A DNA stretch of 64,000 nt from Hydrogenivirga caldilitoris (GTDB lineage: Bacteria > Aquificota > Aquificia > Aquificales > Aquificaceae): NCBI RefSeq assembly GCF_003664005.1, contig NZ_RCCJ01000001.1:186001-250000 (forward strand), written 5' to 3'. Positions 1-9,004 of the stretch are shown here, piece by piece; position 1 is the first letter of the stretch, and every line of letters starts with the position of its first letter. The notes beneath the pieces were generated by a model. The model was given only the letters and a program-made list of their open reading frames with translations, did no database searches and was not told the DNA's origin. Both the position numbers and the translations under genes were made by a program.

Positions 1-1
1 C

Positions 2-424
2 CTTGAAAGGCACGGCGTAGATGGTAGTTTCCTGACCCTTGAGATAACCGAGAGCACGTTAATGGAGGATGTGGAATTTGCTCAAAGGAGCCTGAAGAGG
101 TTGAAGAGTCTGGGTGTAAAGGTTGCAATTGATGACTTTGGAACTGGTTACTCCTCCCTTGCATACCTTAAATTCCTGCCGGTTGACTTCCTCAAGATAG
201 ACGTCTCCTTTGTGAGGGAGATAGATACCGACCCGGACGACAGAGCCATAGTGAACGCTATAATCCAGCTCGCCAAGAACCTCGGTCTGAGAACCATTGC
301 GGAGGGTATAGAGAGTGAAGAACACCTCCAGATTCTAAAGGAGCTTGGGTGTGATTTCGGACAGGGGTATTTCTTGGGAAAACCTATGCCAGAGGGGGAG
401 GTTATGAGGGTGCTTGGGCTATAA
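2..424 (+). CDS. EAL-domain c-di-GMP phosphodiesterase, C-terminal part
   Basis: Partial gene; the frame is open from base 2 and the upstream part lies outside the window. The visible 140 residues are the C-terminal part of an EAL domain, which hydrolyses cyclic di-GMP to pGpG in the cytoplasm. Conserved elements are present in order: EITES (metal-binding Glu), [10 protein letters not shown] (the Asp pair and loop 6), FLKID (catalytic Lys), IAEGIE (Glu) and the [12 protein letters not shown] end. With all of these intact the domain is probably active, although the EALxR motif and any GGDEF or sensor domain are off the window. The stop falls two bases before the leuS-alpha start, so the two genes are probably co-transcribed. 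Confidence 0.93.
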   Translation, partial: LERHGVDGSFLTLEITESTLMEDVEFAQRSLKRLKSLGVKVAIDDFGTGYSSLAYLKFLPVDFLKIDVSFVREIDTDPDDRAIVNAIIQLAKNLGLRTIAEGIESEEHLQILKELGCDFGQGYFLGKPMPEGEVMRVLGL

Positions 425-426
425 TA

Positions 427-2250
427 ATGTCTATGCACTCCTACAATCCCAGGGATATAGAGGAAAAGTGGCAGAGAATCTGGGAAGATAGGGGTGTATT
501 TAAGGCTGAGGAGTTCAGGGGAAACAAGTTTTACGTCCTTGAGATGTTCCCTTACCCATCGGGTAGAATTCATATGGGACACGTCAGGAACTATACCATA
601 GGGGATGCGATAGCTCGTTTCCTCAGAATGAAAGGTTACAACGTTCTCCACCCTATGGGCTGGGATGCCTTCGGTCTTCCTGCCGAGAACGCCGCCATAA
701 AGCACGGCATACATCCTGCCAAGTGGACCTATGAAAACATCTCCTACATGAAGAAGCAACTCAGACTACTTGGGTTCTCTTACGACTGGGATAGAGAGGT
801 TGCAACCTGCGATCCCGAGTATTACCGATGGAACCAGTGGATATTCCTTAAGATGTACGAGAGAGGAATAGCTTACAGAAAGACCGCTGTGGTTAACTGG
901 TGTCCCCACGATGAAACGGTCCTCGCCAACGAGCAGGTTATAGAAGGGAAGTGCTGGAGGTGTGGAACTCCCATAGTGCAGAAGGAGATACCTTCCTGGT
1001 TTTTAAAAATAACAGCCTACGCGGAGCGCCTCCTTGAAGACCTGAGCAGGCTTGAAGGGAAGTGGCCTGAGAGGGTATTGGCTCAGCAGAGAAACTGGAT
1101 AGGAAGGTCTGAGGGTGCCCTCCTTAAGTTCTTTGTGGAGGAAACACCCATTGAGGTATTTACCACGAGACCAGATACGGTCTTTGGAGCGACCTTTATG
1201 GTTCTTGCTCCCGAACACCCGCTTACCCTTGAGCTTGCAAAGAGAGGTGGTAGACTTGAAGAGGCGGAGGAGTTTGTCAGAAGAGTGAAATCCCAATCAA
1301 CCCGTGACAGGACAACCAGTCCTGATAAGGAGGGTGTCTTTTTGGGAGTTTACGCCAAGAACCCGGCTAACGGAAGAGACGTGCCCGTGTGGACTGCCAA
1401 CTACGTTCTCTATGAGTACGGGACTGGAGCTATAATGGCTGTTCCAGCCCATGACCAGAGGGACTGGGAGTTTGCAACCAAATACGGGATAGAGATAACG
1501 CCTGTTATACTTCCCCAGGAGGGTGAATGGGATTTCGGGAAGGGAGCCTATGAAGGTAGGGGAAGGCTTGTTAACTCCGGAGAATTCACCGGTATGGACT
1601 CTGAAGAGGCGAAGGCTAAGATAACCCTCTGGTTGAAGGAAAAGGGGCTTGGCGAACCGAAGGTAACATACAGACTCAGGGACTGGAATATATCCCGTCA
1701 AAGATACTGGGGTACACCTATACCTATAGTTTACTGTGAAGCGTGTGGCATGGTTCCAGTTCCTGAGGACAAGCTCCCCGTTGAATTGCCCTTAGATGTT
1801 AAGTTCACAGGAAGGGGTAATCCGCTTCAGAGTTCTGAGGGATTTGTAAATACAGAATGCCCGAAGTGCGGAGGACCGGCGAAGAGAGAGACAGACACTA
1901 TGGACACCTTCTTTGACTCTTCCTGGTATTTTCTGAGATACTGTGACCCCAATAATGAAGAGGCTCCTTTTGAAAGGGATAAGGCGGACTACTGGATGCC
2001 TGTTGATACCTATATAGGTGGTATTGAACATGCGGTCCTTCACCTCCTCTATTCAAGGTTCTTCCAGAAGTTCCTTAAAGACATAGGACTCGTGAGAGAT
2101 GATGAACCCTTTGAGAGGCTCATAACTCAGGGTATGGTTCTCAAGAAGTGGGTGAGTATAGGCAGCCTACTTGAATACCTTGGTTTAGATGCAGAGAGCT
2201 CTGTGGAGGAACTTAAGATTAAACTTCAAGAACTTGCGGAGGTGAGCTGA
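427..2250 (+). CDS. leuS: Leucyl-tRNA synthetase, alpha subunit (split LeuRS)
   Basis: 607 residues forming the N-terminal part of a class I leucyl-tRNA synthetase, which charges tRNA-Leu. Visible are the HIGH-class motif HMGH (residues 49-52), Cys pairs of zinc modules (CWRCG; CEACG with CPKCG), the CP1 editing domain ([14 protein letters not shown] and [18 protein letters not shown]) and the second half of the catalytic fold ([17 protein letters not shown]). The protein stops soon after [11 protein letters not shown] with a short unique tail. It therefore lacks KMSKS and the anticodon-binding domain, which in Aquifex aeolicus lie on a separate beta subunit. No beta gene is in this window. 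A second in-frame ATG lies two codons downstream. The next gene starts one base after the stop. Confidence 0.96.
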   Translation: MSMHSYNPRDIEEKWQRIWEDRGVFKAEEFRGNKFYVLEMFPYPSGRIHMGHVRNYTIGDAIARFLRMKGYNVLHPMGWDAFGLPAENAAIKHGIHPAKWTYENISYMKKQLRLLGFSYDWDREVATCDPEYYRWNQWIFLKMYERGIAYRKTAVVNWCPHDETVLANEQVIEGKCWRCGTPIVQKEIPSWFLKITAYAERLLEDLSRLEGKWPERVLAQQRNWIGRSEGALLKFFVEETPIEVFTTRPDTVFGATFMVLAPEHPLTLELAKRGGRLEEAEEFVRRVKSQSTRDRTTSPDKEGVFLGVYAKNPANGRDVPVWTANYVLYEYGTGAIMAVPAHDQRDWEFATKYGIEITPVILPQEGEWDFGKGAYEGRGRLVNSGEFTGMDSEEAKAKITLWLKEKGLGEPKVTYRLRDWNISRQRYWGTPIPIVYCEACGMVPVPEDKLPVELPLDVKFTGRGNPLQSSEGFVNTECPKCGGPAKRETDTMDTFFDSSWYFLRYCDPNNEEAPFERDKADYWMPVDTYIGGIEHAVLHLLYSRFFQKFLKDIGLVRDDEPFERLITQGMVLKKWVSIGSLLEYLGLDAESSVEELKIKLQELAEVS

Positions 2251-2251
2251 C

Positions 2252-2575
2252 ATGATGAGCAAAGAGTTTGAAATGGGCATAGGGCTTTTAAACAGGTTCA
2301 AAGAAACCCTTGTAGCTATAAGCAATGCAAACACACCCGAGGAGGCGAAACCTCTTATTGAGCAGATAAAACATCCTATCTTCGGAGCTATGGCGCAGAT
2401 TAAGGCTGGGCAGGGACCTCTTAGGGAAGAGATACTCGCTCCTATGGCTGTTGTAGTTTCCCAGTTCAGAGAGCTCACAGACTTGAACGCTCTGAAGAAA
2501 GCGATTCCAGAGGTGCTGAACCTCGTTCAGCAGGCAGAGAAGCTTGCTCAGGAAGGTGCAGAGCAGAAGGGATGA
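2252..2575 (+). CDS. Small helical protein of unknown function
   Basis: 107 residues, not recognised. It has no signal peptide, membrane span or cysteine and reads as a run of amphipathic helices rich in Glu, Lys, Ala and Gln. It sits tightly between leuS-alpha (one base between stop and start) and pyrC (the ATG overlaps this stop as ATGA), so it is almost certainly translated as part of that operon. Two ATG codons are adjacent at the start, and a GGAGGTGA ribosome site lies just upstream inside the leuS end. The context gives no firm function; binding to a nucleic acid or partner protein is possible but unsupported. Confidence 0.8.
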   Translation: MMSKEFEMGIGLLNRFKETLVAISNANTPEEAKPLIEQIKHPIFGAMAQIKAGQGPLREEILAPMAVVVSQFRELTDLNALKKAIPEVLNLVQQAEKLAQEGAEQKG

Positions 2576-3840
2576 TAAAACATCTGATAAAGGGGGGTAT
2601 GGTTATTGACCCCTCCCAGGAGCTCCTTGGTATATACGATATACTCATTGAGGGAGAGCGTATAAAGAGGATAGATGAAGAGATCTTTGAGCCTGAAGCT
2701 GAAATCATAGATGCAAAAGGACTCATCGTTGCACCGGGCTTCGTTGACCTTCACGTTCACTTCAGAGACCCAGGACAAACCTACAAGGAGGACATCCTTT
2801 CTGGCAGTAAAGCTGCGGTTGCCGGCGGTTACACGACCGTGGTCTGTATGCCCAATACCGAGCCCCCCATAGATTCCCCTGAAGTGGTTGAGTACGTTAA
2901 GGCTAAGTCCAAATGCTGGGGTATATGCAACGTTCTGCCTGCGGGGACCGTGACCAGGGGAAGGAAGGGGAAAGAGCTTTCAGACCTGTGGGCTCTTAAG
3001 GAGGCAGGGTGTGTAGCTTTCACCGACGATGGGGCACCTGTAATTGACTCCTCCCTGATGAAGAAAGCCCTTGAACTCTCAGCCCAGCTTAAGGCTCCGG
3101 TAATGAACCACTGTGAGGACGACAGGGTTGCCATGGGAGCTATAAACGAGGGTGAGGTATCCGCACTCCTCGGACTCTCCTCAAGACCACCGGAAGCTGA
3201 AGACATGCTCAACGCAAGGGACTGCGTGCTTTCCTACTATACAGGTGGGCATGTTCATATACAGCACCTCACAACAGCCCTTGGTGTGGACATAATCAGG
3301 TACTTCAAGGGTAAGGGAGCCAGAGTAACCTGTGAGGTGAACCCTTACCACCTCCTTTTCACCGAAGAGGAGCTCCTCAGGAGCGGAGCAAATGCGAAGG
3401 TTAACCCACCACTGAGGAAGAAGGAGGATGTTGAAGCTCTGAGAGAGGCGCTTTCCGACGGTACTATAGACTGTGTAGCTACCGACCATGCACCCCACGC
3501 AGTGTTTGAAAAGGGCAGAGTGGACACAGCCATGCCGGGTATCATAGGGCTTCAGACGGCTTTACCTGTAATGCTTGAACTGGTGGCTAAGGAGTATCTG
3601 TCTCTCATAAAACTTGTAGAGTTGATGTCAACGAATCCGGCAAAGATAATAGGCATAGAGGCGGGGACTCTTGCAGAGGGAGCCCCGGCTGATATAGTTA
3701 TATTTGACCTTAAAAAGGAGTGGATTTTGGATGATGAGACCAACTTCTCCAAGAGTAGAAACACACCCCTTTGGGGTAAAACCCTGACAGGAAAGGTGAT
3801 TTACACCATAAAGGGCGGAAAGGTTGTGTATAAAGATTAA
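2572..3840 (+). CDS. pyrC: Dihydroorotase
   Basis: 422 residues, class I dihydroorotase of the amidohydrolase superfamily. It interconverts carbamoyl-aspartate and dihydroorotate in pyrimidine synthesis. The metal-binding motif HVHFRDPGQTYKED follows an N-terminal beta-sandwich strand. Later ligands are visible around NHCEDD, HIQHLTTA and the catalytic Asp in CVATDHAPH. The length fits the roughly 420-residue bacterial type. In A. aeolicus this enzyme forms a complex with aspartate transcarbamoylase; whether that holds here is inference. The start overlaps the preceding stop (ATGA), making it translationally coupled to the small gene before it. Confidence 0.96.
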   Translation: MIKHLIKGGMVIDPSQELLGIYDILIEGERIKRIDEEIFEPEAEIIDAKGLIVAPGFVDLHVHFRDPGQTYKEDILSGSKAAVAGGYTTVVCMPNTEPPIDSPEVVEYVKAKSKCWGICNVLPAGTVTRGRKGKELSDLWALKEAGCVAFTDDGAPVIDSSLMKKALELSAQLKAPVMNHCEDDRVAMGAINEGEVSALLGLSSRPPEAEDMLNARDCVLSYYTGGHVHIQHLTTALGVDIIRYFKGKGARVTCEVNPYHLLFTEEELLRSGANAKVNPPLRKKEDVEALREALSDGTIDCVATDHAPHAVFEKGRVDTAMPGIIGLQTALPVMLELVAKEYLSLIKLVELMSTNPAKIIGIEAGTLAEGAPADIVIFDLKKEWILDDETNFSKSRNTPLWGKTLTGKVIYTIKGGKVVYKD

Positions 3841-3845
3841 TAGTC

Positions 3846-4310
3846 ATGGGAATATTCAAGGAAGACATAATAAACTTTGGTAACCTTATAAATACAGAGG
3901 TTGAGGTAAAACTTACCCCCGAAGATTTCAGAAGAGTTTACCCTGACCTTGAGTTCCTGTTTTCCGACAGGTTGATGAGGATAAGAGGTAAGAAGAAGAG
4001 CCTTCTCTTTAAGAAGAGCTTTGAGTTCAGGGGCGGTCAGGATGAACAGAGGGTTTACAACGTACGAAAGTACGAGACAGAAGATATGGGTATATATCTG
4101 AAGGTTATGTCAAAGGACGGTCTCGGAGAGCTCACGAAGAGGGAGGGTATGGAGCTTGACGGAGACTACCTGAAGGTGAGCGTTTTTGAGGTTCTAAAGA
4201 GAACAAAGGTCTATAAAGACGTACCTGACGCCTTCAGAGGCAGGCTCGTGGCAACAAGGTACAAGGTAAGAGATGGGTACCTGTCCCTGTATATAACCGT
4301 AACCAAGTGA
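3846..4310 (+). CDS. Conserved-looking protein of unknown function
   Basis: 154 residues, not recognised. It is soluble, with no signal peptide or membrane span, and has alternating charged and aromatic beta-type segments (for example SLLFKKSFEFRGG and YLKVSVFEVLKRT). It begins five bases after the pyrC stop and is the last gene of the leuS-alpha/pyrC transcription unit. Its end abuts the convergent purU gene with two bases between stop codons and no room for a classical terminator. Composition matches its neighbours, so recent transfer is not suggested. Confidence 0.75.
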   Translation: MGIFKEDIINFGNLINTEVEVKLTPEDFRRVYPDLEFLFSDRLMRIRGKKKSLLFKKSFEFRGGQDEQRVYNVRKYETEDMGIYLKVMSKDGLGELTKREGMELDGDYLKVSVFEVLKRTKVYKDVPDAFRGRLVATRYKVRDGYLSLYITVTK

Positions 4311-4312
4311 GC

Positions 4313-5167
4313 TTAGTCAAAGACCACGGTTCTATTATCGTAAACGAGAACCTTTCTCTCCAAGTGCCACTTCACAGCTCTTGCCAGAACGAGCCTCTCT
4401 ATGTCCTTTCCTTTTCTTATGAAGTCTTCCAGGGAATCTCTGTGGCTGACCCGTATTATGTCCTGCTCTATTATGGGTCCCTCATCAAGCACCTCTGTGA
4501 CGTAGTGGCTTGTGGCTCCTATTATCTTTACGCCTCTTTCATAGGCTCTGTGATAGGGCTTTGCCCCTGGAAAAGCTGGAAGGAAGGAGTGATGTATGTT
4601 TATTATTCTGTTCCTGAACCTGTCAACGAAATCCTTAGAAAGTATCTGCATGTATCTTGCGAGGATAATGAGGTCTATCCCGTGAGTCTCAAGGAGCTTT
4701 AACTCTTTGGCTTCGGCTTCCCCCTTGTTCTCCCTGTTTTTTGGTATGTGGTAATAGGGCACGCCGAAAAAGTCGGCGAGGGGTTTCATATCCTCATGGT
4801 TGCTTATAACCAGCTTTACCTCTCCGTTGAGCTCCCCGCTGTGGAACCTCTGCATCAGGTCATAAAAGCAGTGCTCCTGCTTAGAAACGAATATTGCCAC
4901 CTTCTGAAGCTCGCTGCTGAAGTGGAGTGAGTAGTCCATAAAAAAGCGTTCTGCTATCGGCTTAAAGGAATTTTCTATCTCTTCTTTTGGAACTCTGAAG
5001 TCTGCTATGTCCCACTCAACCCTTGCGAAGAATACCCCCTTATGGGTGTCAATGTGCTGGTCAAAGTGGAGTATGTTGCCCTCGTTGTTGGCTATGAAAC
5101 CCGCTATTTCCTTTACTATACCCTTCCTGTCTGGGCAGGATATTAAAAGTATGGCGCTCTCCATCAC
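4313..5167 (-). CDS. purU: Formyltetrahydrofolate deformylase
   Basis: 284 residues. It hydrolyses 10-formyl-tetrahydrofolate to formate and tetrahydrofolate, balancing one-carbon pools and feeding formate to PurT-type purine synthesis. An N-terminal ACT domain (ILLISCPDRKGIVKEIAGF) is followed by a formyltransferase domain. That domain has YMQILS, INIHHSFLPAFPGAKPYHRA (conserved Asn/His region) and ATSHYVTEVLDEGPIIEQD with the catalytic Asp. The start overlaps the secA stop as ATGA, so the gene is translated behind secA. Confidence 0.95.
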   Translation of the reverse strand: MMESAILLISCPDRKGIVKEIAGFIANNEGNILHFDQHIDTHKGVFFARVEWDIADFRVPKEEIENSFKPIAERFFMDYSLHFSSELQKVAIFVSKQEHCFYDLMQRFHSGELNGEVKLVISNHEDMKPLADFFGVPYYHIPKNRENKGEAEAKELKLLETHGIDLIILARYMQILSKDFVDRFRNRIINIHHSFLPAFPGAKPYHRAYERGVKIIGATSHYVTEVLDEGPIIEQDIIRVSHRDSLEDFIRKGKDIERLVLARAVKWHLERKVLVYDNRTVVFD

Positions 5168-8121
5168 TCCTGGTTCTTCTCAAGCCTCTTAGCCTTTAAC
5201 TTCTGTTTCCTTAACCTTTCACTTTTTAATCTCTCTTTTAGGGTTTTTGGTCTTGGACCTTTCTTACCTCCGTCCTCAGCCCCGGCGTAAACAGCCTGGT
5301 TCAGTAGTTCCTCTCTCTTCCTTTCCTCCAGAGCCCTCTCCTCCTCAATCTCTTCCTGAGACCTAAGCTGAACCTGGAGGAGGGTTGAGACGGTGTGCTT
5401 CTTTATGTTGTGAAGCAACTCTTCAAAAAGCTCAAAGGCTTCTCTCTTGTACTCTATTAGGGGGTCTCTGGCTGCGTAACCTCTCAGGTATATGCCTTCC
5501 CTGAGCCTATCAAGGACATGGAGGTGTTCCCTCCACAAAGTATCAACTATGTTGAGTAGTATTATCCTCTCAAGCTCCCGCATAGCTTCGGGGCTACCTA
5601 TTTCCTTTTCTTTCTCTTCGTAAAGCTCCTTCACGGCTCCAAAGAGTGCGTTTATAAGCTCCTCTTTGTCTCTAACCTCAGGTATGTCTATATCCCTACC
5701 TGTCCATTCCTTGAGAAAGTCTTTAAGAGGCTCAAGCTCCCACAGCTCCGGGTCTTCCTCGGGCAGCAGCCTGTTTACCTCACTCTCAAGGACATCCCTT
5801 ATGAACTCGTATATCTCCTCCTTCAGGTTCTCTCCTTCAAGGATGTCCCGTCTCAGGGAGTAGATAACCTCCCTCTGGGTGTTCATAACGTTGTCATATT
5901 CAAAAAGCCTCTTCCTTATCTGGAAGTTCTGGGCTTCAACCCGTTTCTGGGCATTCTGGATAGCCTTTGTAACCATTCTGCTCTCTATGGGTTCCCCTTC
6001 GGGTATCTTTAGCATGTCCATGAGTTTTCCTACCCTTTCACCTCCAAAGAGTCTGAGGAGGTCATCTTCAAGGGAAAGAACGAACCTTGACTCGCCCGGG
6101 TCTCCCTGCCTGCCGGAGCGACCTCTGAGCTGGTTATCTATCCTCCTTGACTCATGCCTCTCCGTTCCTATAACCAGAAGCCCTCCCAACTGTCTAACTT
6201 TTTCCTTTTCGGCTTCAGTAACCCTGTAAGCTTCCTCAAAGGCTCTCTTCCATTCCTCTTCGCTTGCCTCTTCCGGGTTCTTGCCCCAGGAGTTAAGGAG
6301 CTCCTTTGCCATGTATTCGGGGTTACCGCCCAGGAGTATGTCGGTTCCTCTTCCAGCCATGTTTGTTGCTATAGTAACCGCCCCAACCCTTCCAGCTTGA
6401 GCTATTATCTGAGCCTCCTGCTCGTGATGTTTGGCGTTAAGCACGTTATGGGGTATGCCCCTCTTGAGTATCTCCTGTACCTTTTTATCAACCTCCTCAT
6501 CACTCAACCCGTATTTCTCTTTCAACTTTCTTATCCTTTCCTTTACCTCCTCCTTCTCAAGGAGCTTCTTTATGAGCTTTTTGTCCTTAAGGAGGGCTGA
6601 TAGGTGTTCGTTGTCCTCTATAGACACTGTTCCAACAAGGACCGGTCTTCCGAATATGTGGTTTATGAGTATCTCCTCAACGACCTTCGCCCACTTTTCC
6701 CTCTTAGTTTTATAAACCAGGTCTGGCAGGTCTCTTCTTATCATAGGTCTGTGGGTAGGTATCACAACGACGTCAAGCCCATATATCTCTCTAAACTCCA
6801 GGGCTTCCGTTTCAGCCGTCCCTGTCATTCCCGCGAGCTTTCTGTAAAGCTTAAAGTAATTCTGAAAGGTTATTGAGGCTAAGGTCTGGTTTTCCTCCTT
6901 TACCTTCACACCTTCCTTAACCTCTATCGCCTGATGAAGCCCATCAGACCACCTCCTGCCCGGTAAAACCCTTCCCGTGAACTCGTCAACTATCAGAACC
7001 TCACCGTCCCTGACGATGTAATGAACATCCCTCTTAAAGAGATGGTGCGCCCTGACAGACTGAACTATAGCGTGAAGCAGGTCTATGTGCTTTAAGTCGT
7101 AAAGGTTGTCTATCCTGAGAAGCTTTTCAATTCTGTCTATACCTTCCTCCGTAAAGGTTACGTTCCTGTTCTTCTCGTCCACTTTAAAGTCTCTATCTTT
7201 TTCCAGCTTTCTCACAACGGCGTCCGCTACCTTGTAAACCTCTATATCCACCTGAGCGGGTCCCGATATTATGAGGGGCGTTCTTGCCTCGTCTATGAGT
7301 ATGGAGTCAACCTCGTCAACTATCGCGTAGTTATGCCCTTTGACCTGGACTATATCCTCTTTGGAGAAAGCCATGTTGTCCCTCAGATAATCAAAACCAA
7401 ACTCGTTGTTGGTTCCGTAGGTTATGTTGGCACCGTATGCTTCCCTTCTCGGAACCTCCCTGAGAACTGTGAAAAAAGCCTTTTTGGCGTCAATGTTTAT
7501 TTTGTCGGAGGGGACAGTCTCTTCATAGTACCCCTTTGGCCAGACTCTGAGGTCCTTATCTATCGCTTCTTTAAAGGCTTTCTCATCAGCCCATTCAACC
7601 CTGTAGGATAGTCCATCGGAGTTTATGACCCCAACCTCAAGACCCAGAAATTTGTATATGGCACCCATCCACTGGGCATCCCTTCTTGCAAGATAATCGT
7701 TCACGGTGACGACATGAACCCCCTCATCAGTCATTCCGTTAACTGCGGCGGATAAGGTTGCCACAAGGGTCTTACCCTCACCAGTCTTCATCTCCGCTAT
7801 CTTCCCCTGATGAAGGACTAAACCCCCTATAAGCTGAACGTCAAAGTGTCTTAAACCGAGGGTTCTTTTACCAGCCTCCCTTACCAGAGCGAAGGCTTCC
7901 ACGACTTCATCGGTTATCCTTCCTTTGATTATCTGTTCCTTTAGCTCTTCGTTCAGTCTTATAGTGTTATAAAGCTCCTGCGCCTTTTTTATAAGCTCTG
8001 AGTTTGAAAGCTCATCAAGCTCCTTTTCAAGCTCGTTGACCCTTTTTACGAAAGGCTTTAGTCTTTTAATCTCCCTTTCGTTCTTTGTTCCGAGTATTCT
8101 TTTGACAATCCATCCAAGCAT
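5164..8121 (-). CDS. secA: Protein translocase ATPase SecA
   Basis: 985 residues. SecA is the ATPase motor that pushes preproteins through SecYEG. Visible are Walker A (MKTGEGKTLVATL), the Walker B/DEAD-like box (DEVDSILIDEART), the NBD2 motifs GRGTDILLGG and QLRGRSGRQGDPG, and the helical scaffold and wing domains. Compared with E. coli there is a large charged insertion of about 50 residues in NBD2, between the TVSIEDNEHLSALL strand and the conserved HNVLNAKHHE. The C-terminal zinc and SecB-binding tail is absent; the protein ends in a Lys/Arg/Glu-rich helix. Such an insertion is known from Aquificales SecA. The gene is first of a secA-purU unit and diverges from cheR. Confidence 0.98.
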   Translation of the reverse strand: MLGWIVKRILGTKNEREIKRLKPFVKRVNELEKELDELSNSELIKKAQELYNTIRLNEELKEQIIKGRITDEVVEAFALVREAGKRTLGLRHFDVQLIGGLVLHQGKIAEMKTGEGKTLVATLSAAVNGMTDEGVHVVTVNDYLARRDAQWMGAIYKFLGLEVGVINSDGLSYRVEWADEKAFKEAIDKDLRVWPKGYYEETVPSDKINIDAKKAFFTVLREVPRREAYGANITYGTNNEFGFDYLRDNMAFSKEDIVQVKGHNYAIVDEVDSILIDEARTPLIISGPAQVDIEVYKVADAVVRKLEKDRDFKVDEKNRNVTFTEEGIDRIEKLLRIDNLYDLKHIDLLHAIVQSVRAHHLFKRDVHYIVRDGEVLIVDEFTGRVLPGRRWSDGLHQAIEVKEGVKVKEENQTLASITFQNYFKLYRKLAGMTGTAETEALEFREIYGLDVVVIPTHRPMIRRDLPDLVYKTKREKWAKVVEEILINHIFGRPVLVGTVSIEDNEHLSALLKDKKLIKKLLEKEEVKERIRKLKEKYGLSDEEVDKKVQEILKRGIPHNVLNAKHHEQEAQIIAQAGRVGAVTIATNMAGRGTDILLGGNPEYMAKELLNSWGKNPEEASEEEWKRAFEEAYRVTEAEKEKVRQLGGLLVIGTERHESRRIDNQLRGRSGRQGDPGESRFVLSLEDDLLRLFGGERVGKLMDMLKIPEGEPIESRMVTKAIQNAQKRVEAQNFQIRKRLFEYDNVMNTQREVIYSLRRDILEGENLKEEIYEFIRDVLESEVNRLLPEEDPELWELEPLKDFLKEWTGRDIDIPEVRDKEELINALFGAVKELYEEKEKEIGSPEAMRELERIILLNIVDTLWREHLHVLDRLREGIYLRGYAARDPLIEYKREAFELFEELLHNIKKHTVSTLLQVQLRSQEEIEEERALEERKREELLNQAVYAGAEDGGKKGPRPKTLKERLKSERLRKQKLKAKRLEKNQE

Positions 8122-8179
8122 TTTGAACTCCTAAGTTTCTTAATTTAATTAGTTTAAAATAAAACCGCAAGGAAACACC

Positions 8180-9004
8180 GTGAAGGAAGAGGAAAGGCAG
8201 AGGTTAGTGGAACTTCTGAGAAAAGCTATATACGAGCTTACCGGAAATTACTACCCGGATGAGCGCATAAGGATACTTGAGTATAAGCTTGAAAGACTCC
8301 TAAAGCGTGTGCATATGAACAGTACTGCACCCGAGAACGTGATTTCCTCCTTTATGAGGACTCCTGAAAATAGAAAACTCCTGATAGACCTTATGACCGT
8401 TCCCGAAACAAGGTTCTTCAGGGAGAGAGAGCAGCTTGAGGTCCTGTTTGATGTCCTTTTGAAGGATAAGAGACAGCTTGAAGTTGCAAGTGTTGGTTGT
8501 TCTACCGGGCAGGAGCCTTACTCTATAGCCATGTTGATGGCAAAGAGGGGTATCAACGGCAGGGTTCTGGGGCTGGACATAAACGAAGAGGTTTTGAGGA
8601 AAGCCCGTTCCGGTGTTTATAACCTGTCCCAGTTAAAGGATATACCTGAGGAGTACCGGGGCTTTGTGGAGGTGAAGGGAGAATTCTTTGAAATCAATCC
8701 AGATATAAAAAGGAGGGTTGAGTTTAGGTACGTTAACCTCATAGAGTCTGAGACCTTTGAACCGCTTAAGTGTAGGTGTGATGTGGTGCTTTGCAGGAAC
8801 GTACTCATATACTTCTCTGGTGACTCAAAAAGAAAGGCACTCCTTAATTTGAAGGATATGCTGAGGAAAGGTGGTATCCTTGTCCTTTCATCAACGGAGA
8901 TACTGGGTAAGGAGTACCATGACCTCTTTAAAACCGTGAAGGCTGAAAGGTTCTTTTTCTATAAGAAAAGGGAGGCTGAGGATGATAAGAGTCCTTGTGG
9001 TTGA
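8180..9004 (+). CDS. cheR: Chemotaxis receptor methyltransferase CheR
   Basis: 274 residues; methylates glutamates of chemoreceptors using S-adenosylmethionine. An N-terminal helical domain is followed by PETRFFRE, the SAM-binding loop SVGCSTGQEPYSIAM (Gln where most family members have Glu) and VVLCRNVLIYF. The start is GTG with an AAGGA-type ribosome site. The end overlaps cheB by 23 bases, so the two are coupled. No receptor, cheA, cheW or cheY is in the window. A. aeolicus is reported to lack chemotaxis genes, so this pair separates the organism from that species. Confidence 0.95.
   Translation: MKEEERQRLVELLRKAIYELTGNYYPDERIRILEYKLERLLKRVHMNSTAPENVISSFMRTPENRKLLIDLMTVPETRFFREREQLEVLFDVLLKDKRQLEVASVGCSTGQEPYSIAMLMAKRGINGRVLGLDINEEVLRKARSGVYNLSQLKDIPEEYRGFVEVKGEFFEINPDIKRRVEFRYVNLIESETFEPLKCRCDVVLCRNVLIYFSGDSKRKALLNLKDMLRKGGILVLSSTEILGKEYHDLFKTVKAERFFFYKKREAEDDKSPCG

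Noticed and set aside
148-759. Minus-strand open frame (203 codons) opposite the EAL gene and leuS
   Set aside because: Crosses two well-supported plus-strand genes; no recognisable motif.
427-2250. leuS pseudogene or frameshift
   Set aside because: No KMSKS or anticodon-domain sequence follows in any frame and the reading frame is clean; a split gene as in Aquifex explains it.
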